From Candidatus Dadabacteria bacterium (GTDB taxonomy: Bacteria; Desulfobacterota_D; UBA1144; Nemesobacterales; Nemesobacteraceae), in contig JAPOYE010000110.1 of the NCBI GenBank assembly GCA_026706695.1, positions 1 to 48,514 of the forward strand: a stretch of 48,514 nucleotides of DNA, in the 5' to 3' direction. The position numbers were made by a program, and so were the translations under genes. The notes below the pieces were generated by a model. The model was given only the letters and a program-made list of their open reading frames with translations, searched no databases and was not told where the DNA came from. Positions within the stretch are counted from its first letter, which is position 1. Each line of letters begins with the position of its first letter. Positions 16,940-25,399 of the stretch are shown one piece after another.

Positions 16940-17413
16940 TTACGTAAGCTCCCGTATGAGGTTTTCGTGCTGAGGAAATCTCAGCAGAAGGCTCTCCTGC
17001 GCACCCAGTTCGAAATCCTCAAGCTCAAACCCGGGAGCCATCGTAGTTCCCATAAAAGCGTATCCGTGCTCTCCCTCCACCACCATTGCGCCCTGCCAGG
17101 TTCCCTTGGGAATCACAAGCTGGGTTCTCTGGCCGGAGGGAAGATTATCTCCCATGAACACTATCCTTGATTCTCCCGTAGGATAGAGAAGCAGCATCTG
17201 GACGGGATCGCCGAAGTAAAAATGAAAAATTTCGTCCGAATTCACCCTGTGCATCTTGGAATTCTCCTCTGAGGTTATAAGGTAGTAAATAGCGGTTGAA
17301 AGACTGCGGTCTTCTCCGGCCATTTCCTCGCTTCTGTAAGTTTCTTTGTAGTATCCTCCCTCGCCGGGAAGCTTTTTCAGACCGAGTCTCTGTATAAGGT
17401 GATCGGCTTTCAT
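16940..17413 (-). CDS. cupin-superfamily protein (DUF985)
   Basis: Small cupin-fold protein of the DUF985 group. Characteristic blocks are LPGEGGYYKETYRS near the N-terminus, YYLITSEENSKMHRVNSDEIFHFYFG carrying the metal/ligand-facing His and Glu of the first cupin motif, then LVIPKGTWQGA and GYAFMGTTMAPGFELEDFELG. The 157-aa length is standard. GGAGG lies upstream of ATG 17413. It is the first gene of a minus-strand run with the DCC protein and a 210-aa unknown, and faces an AT-rich divergent promoter region. Some family members may act on sugar nucleotides or small acids; no substrate is inferable here. Confidence 0.9.
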   Translation of the reverse strand: MKADHLIQRLGLKKLPGEGGYYKETYRSEEMAGEDRSLSTAIYYLITSEENSKMHRVNSDEIFHFYFGDPVQMLLLYPTGESRIVFMGDNLPSGQRTQLVIPKGTWQGAMVVEGEHGYAFMGTTMAPGFELEDFELGAQESLLLRFPQHENLIRELT

Positions 17414-17506
17414 GGATTTTCCTCCAGCAAAATTGTTAAAATCAAATCAGCAATATAATATAATACGTCAGGACGATTTCACCATACAAAAACGGGGGAT
17501 ATTAAA
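17414..17506. promoter_or_regulatory. divergent AT-rich promoter region
   Basis: A 93-base gap between divergent genes. The overlapping TATAATATAAT at 17454-17464 supplies -10 hexamers for the plus strand; TTGTTA about 17 bases upstream of the TAATAT register is a weak -35. On the minus strand TTGTAT-N18-TATTAT can be read across the same block. Position and composition support a shared divergent promoter, but the exact start sites are uncertain. Confidence 0.55.
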
Positions 17507-17908
17507 ATGTCAGAAGAAGACACAAAGCCGCAAGAGGGAACAGAGTCGGAAGAGGCAGTAGCAGACAACTTCATGAACTCCATAAACATGGCCTTTAACC
17601 TCGGAGTAGCGGCCCATCAGGAGTCCGGCCAGTCAAAAAGCGTCGTGGAGATAGCGACCGAGCTCGGAAACCAGATATACCAGAATTTCGCACAGGCATA
17701 CGGCGGCGAGATAAACGAGTCTTTTCTCAAGGCAAACACCGAATACTTTCTCCAGATAGCGCTTATGGGATACATAATCCCAGGGGTATGCGCCTTTGAT
17801 AACGACTTCAAGGAGAAATTCTTCGCTCTTGTCTACGCCAGAGCCAAGCAGAACCAGCAGAGACAAAGCGGAGGGGAACCCGAGGGCGGAAGCAGGATAA
17901 TAACCTGA
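17507..17908 (+). CDS. hypothetical protein (133 aa)
   Basis: Not recognised. A strongly acidic, disordered-looking N-terminus (first 20 residues mostly Glu, Asp, Ser, Thr, Pro) is followed by an amphipathic helical core (residues 22-115) and a Gln/Gly-rich tail. There is no signal peptide or clear membrane span; GYIIPGVCAF near residue 90 is the most hydrophobic part. A GGGGGA site precedes ATG 17507, and an AT-rich promoter lies upstream. It ends 22 bases before the nitrilase start, so the two are probably cotranscribed. Confidence 0.75.
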   Translation: MSEEDTKPQEGTESEEAVADNFMNSINMAFNLGVAAHQESGQSKSVVEIATELGNQIYQNFAQAYGGEINESFLKANTEYFLQIALMGYIIPGVCAFDNDFKEKFFALVYARAKQNQQRQSGGEPEGGSRIIT

Positions 17909-17930
17909 GTACGCCTGCGGCCCGAGGCTC

Positions 17931-19052
17931 ATGAGAAAAGTTCTAGGCGGCAGGGAAAAAGTAAAAGTTGCGGTTGCCCAGACGGCTCCCGTGTTCATGG
18001 ACAAGGAACGGACCCTTGAGAAGGCCTGTCGCGTGATAAGGGAAGCGGGAGATAACGGAGCGGAGCTTATCGCATTCCCCGAGGCATTCATTCCAGGCTA
18101 CCCGGCCTATTACACAGTCGGCTACGAAACCCCGCCGCATGACTGGACGGATTTCATGATCGCGCTTCAGGACAACTCCTTAGTGATTCCCGGAGACGAT
18201 ACCGAGATGCTCGCAGAGGCCGCCAAGGCAGCTGATGCTCACGTGGTAATAGGCTGCAACGAGCTTGACGACCGCAAGGGAAGCCGCACCGTTTACAACT
18301 CTCTTCTTTTCATATCGCGAGAAGGCAAGGTGCTCGGCAGGCACAGAAAGCTCATGCCCACCTACACAGAGAGAGTCTACTGGGGCCAGGGGGACGGAAG
18401 CGACATAACCACCTACGACACCGACATAGGAAGAATAGGGGGACTTGTTTGCTGGGAGAATCATATGGTTCTCGTAAGGGCCGCGATGGTTCACAGCGGA
18501 CAGGACTTCCACGTGGCGGTGTGGCCGGGGAACTGGAGGAGAGGAGACGACAAACTGCTTGCCGCCGAAACGGAGGATCCCGGAGCGGGGTGCACGGTGC
18601 AGGCGCTCATAAGGGTTCACGCGTTTGAATCGGGGGCGTTCGTCCTAAGCGCCTGCGGTTATCTTGACGACGATGATTTCCCGGAAAGATGGCACTATGT
18701 GCGCGACGGGGACCACATGAATTACGACTGGGCTCGAGGAGGAAGCTCCATCGTCAACCCAGCCGGCAGATATCTTTTCGAACCCCACTTCGAAAAAGAC
18801 GCGATACTCTACGCCGACTGTTACGCAAACCAGATAAAGGCGGTAAAGGCTGTTTTCGACTCCCTGGGCCACTATTCAAGGTGGGACGTGGCCAAACTTC
18901 TCATCGACAGGGAGAAACGGGAACCCATTGCGGAAAAAACCACGGGACTTCGGATATCTTCCCAGGAAATAAAAAGAATTTCAGATGAGTACGGGGTTTC
19001 CGAGGACAAGCTTGAGGCAATCGCAGAAGAGCTTGAAAGACTTTTTAACTGA
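17931..19052 (+). CDS. nitrilase / carbon-nitrogen hydrolase (branch 1-like)
   Basis: Cytoplasmic hydrolase of the nitrilase superfamily, predicted to convert organic nitriles or cyanide-type substrates to acids or amides. The Glu-Lys-Cys triad is visible: Glu51 in FPEAFIPGYP, Lys140 in HRKLMPTYTER and Cys174 in VCWENHM. These surrounding sequences, with PAYYT and the VWPGNW block, are those of true nitrilases rather than amidases. At 373 aa it is slightly longer than average, with a charged helical C-terminal tail. A stem-loop overlaps its stop codon. Partner gene: the unknown 133-aa protein just upstream. Confidence 0.9.
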   Translation: MRKVLGGREKVKVAVAQTAPVFMDKERTLEKACRVIREAGDNGAELIAFPEAFIPGYPAYYTVGYETPPHDWTDFMIALQDNSLVIPGDDTEMLAEAAKAADAHVVIGCNELDDRKGSRTVYNSLLFISREGKVLGRHRKLMPTYTERVYWGQGDGSDITTYDTDIGRIGGLVCWENHMVLVRAAMVHSGQDFHVAVWPGNWRRGDDKLLAAETEDPGAGCTVQALIRVHAFESGAFVLSACGYLDDDDFPERWHYVRDGDHMNYDWARGGSSIVNPAGRYLFEPHFEKDAILYADCYANQIKAVKAVFDSLGHYSRWDVAKLLIDREKREPIAEKTTGLRISSQEIKRISDEYGVSEDKLEAIAEELERLFN

Positions 19053-19067
19053 GAATAAAAATCTCAG
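19049..19067. other. small stem-loop over the nitrilase stop codon
   Basis: CTGAGA (19049-19054) and TCTCAG (19062-19067) form a 6-bp perfect stem with a 7-base loop, overlapping the TGA. No T-run follows on either strand, so it is a weak terminator candidate between convergent nitrilase and lipA genes. Confidence 0.3.
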
Positions 19068-19145
19068 CCGTCGCTAAAACGCCCCATTTTGTCTTTAAGT
19101 GTAATTCCGAGTCGCGACCGGTTCGTCTTTTGAGAATGTGCGCTT

Positions 19146-20117
19146 CTATGTCCCGGTCATTGCGTCGGAGAGTTCAAGAACCTGTTTTTCCGCATGGTAA
19201 GAGCTTCTGACAAGCGGTCCCGCTTCCACGTGCGGGATACCGATTATTTTCTCCCCGTAGTCTTTAAGAGATTCGAATTCGACGGGATGATAGAACCTTG
19301 ATACCGGTATATGATCGATAGTGGGCTGCAGATACTGTCCTATGGTAACTATGTCGCAACCGGCGCGCTTGAGATCCTTAAGCGTTTCGACGATTTCTTC
19401 GAAACTCTCCCCAAGACCGACCATAATGCCTGATTTGGTAAGCATCCCGGGCCTTCCCATCTTCGCGGACAGCGAAAGAAGTTCAAGAGATCTGCCGTAG
19501 ACCGCCTGCGGCCTCACGGACCTCGTTCTTCCCGACTGAGTTTTCTGGGGAAGCGAGTAGAGTCTCGGAACGGTTTCAATATTATGATTCAAAACGTCGG
19601 GAGATGACGCTATCACTTTGTGAATCGCCTCGTGTTCCCCCTTGAAATCCGGGATCAGAACTTCGATCTTTACCCCCGGGGATGTCTTTTTTACCTCGTT
19701 TACGGTCTGCGCGAAGATACAGGCGCTTTCGTAGTTCCTGTCATCTCTGTTTACCGAAGTTATAACTACATGTGTAACCCGCGCGTTGTTTTTCCGAAGC
19801 TCCGCGACCGCCGCAGCCACCCTGGCGGGTTCTTCCCAGTCAAGTTCACCGCCTTTCCCCGTTTTCACATGGCAGAACCCACAGCTTCTCGTGCAGACGT
19901 CCCCCAGGATCATGAAAGTGAGCGTTCCGGCCCCCCAGCACTCCCCTATGTTCGGACATTTCGCTTCCTCGCACACGGTGTGAAGGCCAAATTCGCGCAC
20001 CAAGCTCCTAAGCTTGGTATAATTCGGACCGCTTGGGATTTTGGCCTTTATCCATTCGGGTTTTTTACGAGTCCCCGTACGAACAGGCATCCGGGTTTCA
20101 GTGGTAGCAGATCTCAT
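19146..20117 (-). CDS. lipA: lipoyl synthase
   Basis: Radical SAM enzyme that inserts two sulfurs into protein-bound octanoyl groups, giving lipoyl cofactor for 2-oxoacid dehydrogenases and glycine cleavage. The auxiliary cluster ligands are Cys49, Cys54 and Cys60 (CEEAKCPNIGEC). The radical SAM cluster ligands are Cys75, Cys79 and Cys82 (CTRSCGFC). The C-terminal RSSYHA serine block is present. Length 323 aa is normal. The ATG overlaps the stop of the lapA-like gene by four bases. No lipB is seen in the window. Confidence 0.97.
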   Translation of the reverse strand: MRSATTETRMPVRTGTRKKPEWIKAKIPSGPNYTKLRSLVREFGLHTVCEEAKCPNIGECWGAGTLTFMILGDVCTRSCGFCHVKTGKGGELDWEEPARVAAAVAELRKNNARVTHVVITSVNRDDRNYESACIFAQTVNEVKKTSPGVKIEVLIPDFKGEHEAIHKVIASSPDVLNHNIETVPRLYSLPQKTQSGRTRSVRPQAVYGRSLELLSLSAKMGRPGMLTKSGIMVGLGESFEEIVETLKDLKRAGCDIVTIGQYLQPTIDHIPVSRFYHPVEFESLKDYGEKIIGIPHVEAGPLVRSSYHAEKQVLELSDAMTGT

Positions 20118-20479
20118 TTCGGCGTCTTGAACAGATCATGGGAAGAAGGCGGTTCCTGATAGCCGGCAGGTTTGTTCTGCAGAAGCTCCACCTCTAGCTT
20201 CCCGACTTTTTCCTCGAGATCTTTCACGGTTTCCCTGCTTCGCCTCAACTCGGACTTTGTGGAATGCCCTCTTGCAAAAGTCAGCAAGAAAAAAACAAAC
20301 CCGCCCAGAATAAACGAAGCTCCTATTATCCCGGCATTGTAAACCCCCCACGTATTCTTAAAAGAGAAAAAACCCAGCTCGACTACAAACACCTGCGTGG
20401 CTATCTCAAGGTTCTGAATGAAGAAAACGGCTACAAAACAGCATATGATCAGGAGAAAAAATCTTTTTACGTGTTTCAT
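20114..20479 (-). CDS. LapA-domain membrane protein (DUF1049)
   Basis: Small inner-membrane protein of the LapA/YciS type. Two hydrophobic spans (FFLLIICCFVAVFFIQN near residues 6-23 and GIIGASFILGGFVFFLLTFA near 50-70) are followed by a charged coiled coil (RRSRETVKDLEEKVGKLEVEL). ATG at 20479 (121 aa, MKHVKRFFLL) is preferred: the frame extends upstream another 36 codons, but that leader lacks family character. There is no strong Shine-Dalgarno. Relatives help assemble or regulate lipopolysaccharide. It lies 154 bases downstream of sppA and overlaps lipA by ATGA. Confidence 0.8.
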   Translation of the reverse strand: MKHVKRFFLLIICCFVAVFFIQNLEIATQVFVVELGFFSFKNTWGVYNAGIIGASFILGGFVFFLLTFARGHSTKSELRRSRETVKDLEEKVGKLEVELLQNKPAGYQEPPSSHDLFKTPK

Positions 20480-20633
20480 CGGTTGTTTGAAAAACGGTTT
20501 CGCTAAACCAGCGTGATCCGCCAAGCGGTACTGTATTTTAGAATATCGGTTTTTGGAGAAAATACCAGCCGAATCAAGCTGCTGCACACGTACTGCAAGA
20601 CGAAAATTGATATGGAATAAGGGGGAACTTCGG

Positions 20634-21533
20634 TTAGTAAACCACGTCGGCTATGTAGTAAAGACCGAACCCGGTTCTCACGGGAGAGACAAAAGTCACG
20701 CGCTCAGAAAGAGTTTCGGGGAAAACGAAATCAAGCAACGTTTTTTTCTTCATGGGATACTCCCTAATCCACGAATCCTCATCTAGGTCCCCTAGCTCCC
20801 TCGCCTCGGCAATCGCGGCCTCAAGAGTCCCGATGCGGTCAATCAGGCCGAGCTCCCTCGCCTGGCTTCCGATGAATATCTTTCCGTCAGAAAGCGAAGT
20901 GACTTTCGCCGGGGGCAGGTTCCTTCTTTCGGAAATCATGCCCTTGAACTGGGAGTGGGAGCCGTCTATGAGAGTCTGCAGGTAAGCCTTTTGCGTCTCG
21001 GGCATTTTGCGAAACGGCGAGCCCAGATCCTTAAACTCCCCGCTCTTTATCACCTCGACTTCCACCTTCGCCCACTTAAGCAGCTGCTCGTAGCTTGCAA
21101 ACTGCGCTATCACGCCGATGCTCCCGGTCACGGTGCCGGGATTGGCATAAATCGTGGCTGCCGCGCAGGCGATATAGTAACCCCCCGAGGCGGCAACCGT
21201 TCCCATGCTGGCCACAACCGGCATGGCTTCGCCCAGGCTTCTGAGTTCTTCGTATATTTCCTGAGAGGCAGCGACTGATCCTCCCGGGGAATTTACCCTT
21301 ATCACAACAGCCTTTACGGAATCGGTCTCGCGTATTTTTCTTATGCTTTTAATATAGGGATCGGGGTTGATTATTATGCCGTCAATGTTCACCACCGCCA
21401 CCCCGTCCCCGCCGGGGTTCTGGCCATGATCGGAGATCAGCATTCCTATGAGGATTCCCGCGAAACCGACAAGGAGGATGACCAGAAGCGAGAGAAAGGT
21501 CTTAAGAAAGAAATTCAGGTCGGGGACTTTCAC
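20634..21533 (-). CDS. sppA: signal peptide peptidase SppA (short form)
   Basis: Membrane-anchored serine protease that degrades signal peptides left after secretion. There is one N-terminal membrane anchor (residues 8-33), then the ClpP-like domain with INSPGGS-type block (VNSPGGSVAAS), catalytic Ser116 in AASGGYY and Lys168 in GEFKDLGSPFR; the 52-residue Ser-Lys spacing matches the short Bacillus-type enzyme. At 299 aa it is the half-length form. Start is GTG at 21533, 11 bases after the rpsA stop, with GAGGGA upstream. Confidence 0.95.
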   Translation of the reverse strand: MKVPDLNFFLKTFLSLLVILLVGFAGILIGMLISDHGQNPGGDGVAVVNIDGIIINPDPYIKSIRKIRETDSVKAVVIRVNSPGGSVAASQEIYEELRSLGEAMPVVASMGTVAASGGYYIACAAATIYANPGTVTGSIGVIAQFASYEQLLKWAKVEVEVIKSGEFKDLGSPFRKMPETQKAYLQTLIDGSHSQFKGMISERRNLPPAKVTSLSDGKIFIGSQARELGLIDRIGTLEAAIAEARELGDLDEDSWIREYPMKKKTLLDFVFPETLSERVTFVSPVRTGFGLYYIADVVY

Positions 21534-21544
21534 TTCGCCATCCC

Positions 21545-23254
21545 TCAGTCAAGGGCCTTGAGCTTTTCGTTCAGGATGTCCCCGAGCTTGGAGGAACTTT
21601 CCTGCTGGGAAGACGCGAAGTCTCTCATCGTGTCTTTTTCCTGCTTCTTCTCAAGCCTTCTGCGGCTGAGATTCACCTGATGCTTGGGCTTGTTAAAACC
21701 CGTGACGAGACCGCTTATCTCGTCTCCAACCTTAATGGATTCCTTGCTGAACTCATCGTCCTGAAATTCGCGGATGGCGTAAAATCCCGTTACGTCGTCG
21801 GCAAGCGCCACGGTGACGCCGCTCTCGAGAATTTCCTCTATCTTGGAGGTGACCACGGTTTCGTTCACCTTGTAGTCCCGAAGCACCTTGTTCCACGGGT
21901 CCGGGGTGAGCTGCTTGACTCCAAGCCCGATTTTTCTCTGCCTCGGGATGACATTCAGCACAATAAGCTCTATTTCCTTTCCCAGGTCTTCGCTTGAGAA
22001 AACCTCAAGGGGGCTGATTTCCCCCTCCCACTTCAGATTTTCCGGACGCACGAGCCCGACCATGTCCGGGGCAACTTCGACAAAAACCCCGAGTTCCGTA
22101 ACGTTTCTTATGGTTCCGCTAACCCTCGTGTTAGGAGGATTGTTCCGCTTGAACTCATCCCATGGGTTTTCCTGTATCTGCTTGAGGCTCAGCGAAATTC
22201 TTCTTTCCTTCGGCTTTACTCCCAGAACCGCGACTTCTATCTCGCTTCCGACTGAAACTACTTCACTTGGATGACGGAAATTCTTAACCCAGGAAAGTTC
22301 GCTTACGTGCACAAGCCCCTCTATCCCGGGTTCAAGCTCGACGAACACGCCGAATTCTGCCGCGAAGACTACCTTGCCCTTGACTCTGTCGCCGATTCGG
22401 TATCTTTCCTGTATGCTCTCCCACGGATCCTCGGTGGTCTGTTTCACCCCGAGAGTTATTTTCCCGTTTTCGATCTCAAGGCGAAGAATCTTGACCTGGA
22501 TGTCCTCGCCTTCTTTGAGGACATCCCCCGGATGCCTTACCCTCCCCCAGGAAAGCTCTCCTATCGGGACAAAACCCTCTATGCCCCCTATATCCACGAA
22601 AGCCCCGGCGTCAATTATCTTCACCACGTTTCCGGAAACAGTCTGGTCTTCCGATATAGTGGCAAGCGTCTCCTTCTTTTTCTCCTCTCTCTCTTCTTCG
22701 AGAATCGCCCTTCTCGACACCACTATACCGTTGTCGTTGTTCTGAATAATGCGGGTTTCGATCGTCTGTCCTACCATCTCGTCAAAATCCGCAACCGGTC
22801 GCAGGCCAACTTGGGAACCGGGAAGAAATACCTTGAAGGGGGTATGCCGCCCTATATCGCAGTTAAAACCACCCTTAACTCTGTTTAGAATCTTAGTGAC
22901 GACCGGTTCTTTGTTCTTGAACTTTTCCTCGATCGCCCTTTTTTCTCTGATCTGGTCTGCTTTTTGTTTGGAAGCCCTGACGGTGTTCGGATTAGGTCTT
23001 TCGACCAGAACCTCTATCTCCGAGCCCACCGAGACTTCATATTCGCCGTCTTTGTTTAGAAATTGGTTTATGGGAACTATGCACTCGAACTTAAACCCGA
23101 GGTCTATGAAAACAGCATCAGAATCAACCCTTATGACCCTTCCTTTCGCTATTTCCCCGTTCTCGGGCTCGCTCAAGCGCGATTCCATACTTTCATCAAG
23201 TAACTCCTCAAAGCTTTTCTCATTAGAATCCGTAACACCATTATCCTGAGTCAT
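21545..23254 (-). CDS. rpsA: 30S ribosomal protein S1
   Basis: RNA-binding ribosomal protein that brings mRNA to the 30S subunit. Six S1 (OB-fold) repeats can be counted, for example GRVIRVDSDAVFIDLGFK, SGNVVKIIDAGAFVDIGG, KGKVVFAAEFGVFVELEPG and SGTIRNVTELGVFVEVAPD, with the first two more divergent, as in other S1 proteins. Length 569 aa is typical. It is placed after cmk and before sppA, a common bacterial order. AAGGCGG lies upstream of its ATG. The 99-base gap to cmk includes GCCTTT/AAAGGC arms that could form a leader hairpin. Confidence 0.97.
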   Translation of the reverse strand: MTQDNGVTDSNEKSFEELLDESMESRLSEPENGEIAKGRVIRVDSDAVFIDLGFKFECIVPINQFLNKDGEYEVSVGSEIEVLVERPNPNTVRASKQKADQIREKRAIEEKFKNKEPVVTKILNRVKGGFNCDIGRHTPFKVFLPGSQVGLRPVADFDEMVGQTIETRIIQNNDNGIVVSRRAILEEEREEKKKETLATISEDQTVSGNVVKIIDAGAFVDIGGIEGFVPIGELSWGRVRHPGDVLKEGEDIQVKILRLEIENGKITLGVKQTTEDPWESIQERYRIGDRVKGKVVFAAEFGVFVELEPGIEGLVHVSELSWVKNFRHPSEVVSVGSEIEVAVLGVKPKERRISLSLKQIQENPWDEFKRNNPPNTRVSGTIRNVTELGVFVEVAPDMVGLVRPENLKWEGEISPLEVFSSEDLGKEIELIVLNVIPRQRKIGLGVKQLTPDPWNKVLRDYKVNETVVTSKIEEILESGVTVALADDVTGFYAIREFQDDEFSKESIKVGDEISGLVTGFNKPKHQVNLSRRRLEKKQEKDTMRDFASSQQESSSKLGDILNEKLKALD

Positions 23255-23353
23255 TTTGTTTAGCCGCCTTTGCCATCAGTCTTTTACTAATAAAGGCAAG
23301 GTTACATGAAAACTGTCTAAAATGAAAAGAGCGCTAGGGAAGAAAAATTGTTT

Positions 23354-24028
23354 TCAATCGCCGCGGAAAGAGATATCTTTTGTGCGAAGAAATATCGCCG
23401 CAATCACATCTTCGGCGCTCATTCGGGTCGTATCTATCACCACGGCGTCCTGGGCGGGACGAAGTGGGTTCTCCGCGCGAAGCGTGTCACGACGGTCCCT
23501 TCTGCGAAGCTCGTCTTCGACATCGGAGAGGGGAATATCTCCCCGTTTACTTTGAAGGAATCTCCTTTTCGCTCTCTCGGCGACCGTAGCGTCGAGGTAG
23601 AATTTATACCTTGCCCCGGGAAAAACATAGGTTCCCATATCCCTTCCCTCGGCAACTATGTTTTCCCCTTCCCCGATCTTTCTCTGAATGCCGATGAGAA
23701 ATTCCCTTACTTCGGCAAGCTCCGCGAGTTCGGAGGAAAGGGAAGAGATCTTCTCCGTCCTTATAAGTTTCGAGACGTCGCGCCCGTCAAGGAAAACAAG
23801 GCCCTCCGGAGAGAATTCCACCATAGTTCCGGAAAGAAGCCGCGAGAGCGAAGCGGGATCGTTGGGGTCAACTTCCGCCTCGCTTACCTTAAGCGCCACG
23901 GCCCTGTACATGGCGCCCGTGTCAAGACACGAAAAACCGAGCAGGTCGGCAACTCGTCTGGCAACGGTGCTTTTCCCCACTCCCGAAGGTCCGTCTATGG
24001 TAACGATATTGTCGCCGTCTCGTTTCAT
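23354..24028 (-). CDS. cmk: cytidylate kinase
   Basis: Phosphorylates CMP and dCMP to the diphosphates. It has the P-loop DGPSGVGKST (residues 12-21), the CMP-site block LDTGAMYRAVAL, AEGRDMGTYVFPGA and the lid RRFLQSKRGD. A final RRRDRRDTLRAENPL block precedes the C-terminal helices. Length 224 aa is standard. Its ATG overlaps the aroA stop (ATGA), and rpsA follows; aroA-cmk-rpsA is a widely conserved cluster. Confidence 0.97.
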   Translation of the reverse strand: MKRDGDNIVTIDGPSGVGKSTVARRVADLLGFSCLDTGAMYRAVALKVSEAEVDPNDPASLSRLLSGTMVEFSPEGLVFLDGRDVSKLIRTEKISSLSSELAELAEVREFLIGIQRKIGEGENIVAEGRDMGTYVFPGARYKFYLDATVAERAKRRFLQSKRGDIPLSDVEDELRRRDRRDTLRAENPLRPAQDAVVIDTTRMSAEDVIAAIFLRTKDISFRGD

Positions 24029-25314
24029 TTGGAATCTAAAAGAGCCTCGAAAAGCGGGAAGAATTCAGGAAATGAAATGGAAACGCATCCGGCGTCCCCG
24101 ATCACCGTCTCCCCCCGGGCCCGCGTGGCAGCGACGGCAAGAGACATGGCAATCCGGTGGTCTCCGCGGCTCTCGCACCGGGCTCCGCGAAGCTCCCCCG
24201 TGCCGTTTATAATCATGCCGTCCGGTGTTTCGCTTATGTCCGCGCCAAGTTTCGAAAGCTCACCTGTCATGGCGCTTATCCGGTCGGTTTCCTTTACCCG
24301 AAGCTCCCCCGCGCCGCTTATCACCGTTTCGCCCTCGGCAAAACACGCAGCCACGGAAATAACGGGAAATTCGTCTATGGCCCGCGACACCGACTCCCCC
24401 TCTATGCGCACGGCGCGAAGCGCACCGTGGCGGGCAATTAGATCCCCTACCGGTTCCCCGCAGCACTGGCGGCGGTTCTCAACCGAGATGTCGGCCCCCA
24501 TTTCCCACAGGATATCAAGCACCCCGGTTCTAAGCGGGTTAAGCCCGACGTTTTTCACCATGATTTCCGATCCCGGGTTTAGAAGCGCGGCGACGATAAA
24601 AAAAGCCGCCGATGAGATGTCCGAGGGGATTTCAAGCTCGGTTCCCGGAAACTCCACTCCCTGGCTTACCGAGACACATGTTCCGCTTATCTGCACCGGA
24701 ACTCCAAAGTAGCGCAGCATCCTTTCGGTGTGGTCCCGGGTTCTTTCGAGTTCTGTCACGCTCGTCCTTCCCGCAGCATAGAGTCCCGCGAGCAGAATCG
24801 TGGATTTTACCTGCGCACTTGCCACTGGAGATCTGTAATCTATTCCCTGAAGTTCCGAGCCTGTTATGTGAAGCGGAAGGACTTCCCCCTCCCCCGATAT
24901 CCTGGCCCCCATGCTGCGAAGCGGGACAGTCACTCTGGACATGGGACGGCGACGCAGGGAATCATCCCCGGTAATGGTCGAGGGGAAGCTCTGGGCACTT
25001 AGAACTCCCGTGAGCAGCCTAGCGGTGGTTCCCGAATTTTCAGCGTCTATGGTCTTGCGGGGCTCCTTGAGGCCGAAAAGCCCCCTTCCCGCAATTTCCA
25101 CTCCTCCCGCGCCTACTTCCACCTCGATCCCCATGCTTCTAAAAGCGTTCGCCGTAGCAAGGGTATCCTGGGAAGCGAGAAACCCGCTTGCCCTGGTCTT
25201 TCCCCGCGCAAGCGAGCCTAGAATGATCGCTCTGTGGGAAATGGATTTATCGCCGGGAGGGGTTATCTCTCCGGCAAGCGTGCGGGGTTTTTCCTTGAGT
25301 ATGAAATCGGACAT
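24025..25314 (-). CDS. aroA: 3-phosphoshikimate 1-carboxyvinyltransferase (EPSP synthase)
   Basis: Sixth step of the shikimate pathway: joins shikimate-3-phosphate and phosphoenolpyruvate. Diagnostic blocks are PPGDKSISHRAIILGSLA, DAENSGTTARLLTGVL, DDSLRRRPM and RTRDHTERMLRYFG in the first half, and DEFPVISVAACFAEG and KETDRI in the second. ATG at 25314 gives 429 aa beginning MSDFILKEK; the longer frame to 25353 runs through the AT-rich promoter and is unlikely. The N-terminus is close to a divergent gene (DUF2237), with inverted CGGTAAA repeats between them. Confidence 0.97.
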   Translation of the reverse strand: MSDFILKEKPRTLAGEITPPGDKSISHRAIILGSLARGKTRASGFLASQDTLATANAFRSMGIEVEVGAGGVEIAGRGLFGLKEPRKTIDAENSGTTARLLTGVLSAQSFPSTITGDDSLRRRPMSRVTVPLRSMGARISGEGEVLPLHITGSELQGIDYRSPVASAQVKSTILLAGLYAAGRTSVTELERTRDHTERMLRYFGVPVQISGTCVSVSQGVEFPGTELEIPSDISSAAFFIVAALLNPGSEIMVKNVGLNPLRTGVLDILWEMGADISVENRRQCCGEPVGDLIARHGALRAVRIEGESVSRAIDEFPVISVAACFAEGETVISGAGELRVKETDRISAMTGELSKLGADISETPDGMIINGTGELRGARCESRGDHRIAMSLAVAATRARGETVIGDAGCVSISFPEFFPLFEALLDSK

Positions 25315-25342
25315 CTTCTGACTGAGAATTATATACCTAACT

Positions 25343-25389
25343 CGGTAAAACAATATATAATATTTACCGTAAGGCGCAGTCTTTTACCG
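25343..25389. promoter_or_regulatory. CGGTAAA-N13-TTTACCG dyad plus a third half-site between aroA and DUF2237
   Basis: CGGTAAA at 25343-25349 and TTTACCG at 25363-25369 form a perfect 7-bp inverted repeat with 13 bases between. A plus-strand TATAAT (25356-25361) lies inside that spacer. A third copy of TTTACCG is at 25383-25389, just before the DUF2237 start. A minus-strand TATAAT for aroA is at 25328-25333. The layout is that of an operator controlling one or both divergent promoters; the binding protein is unknown. Confidence 0.5.
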
Positions 25390-25399
25390 AAAACACGGG

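Noticed and set aside
23348-24712. 454-codon plus-strand ORF opposite cmk and aroA
   Set aside because: It lies fully antisense to two genes with intact catalytic motifs; its composition is that of an antisense frame in GC-rich DNA.
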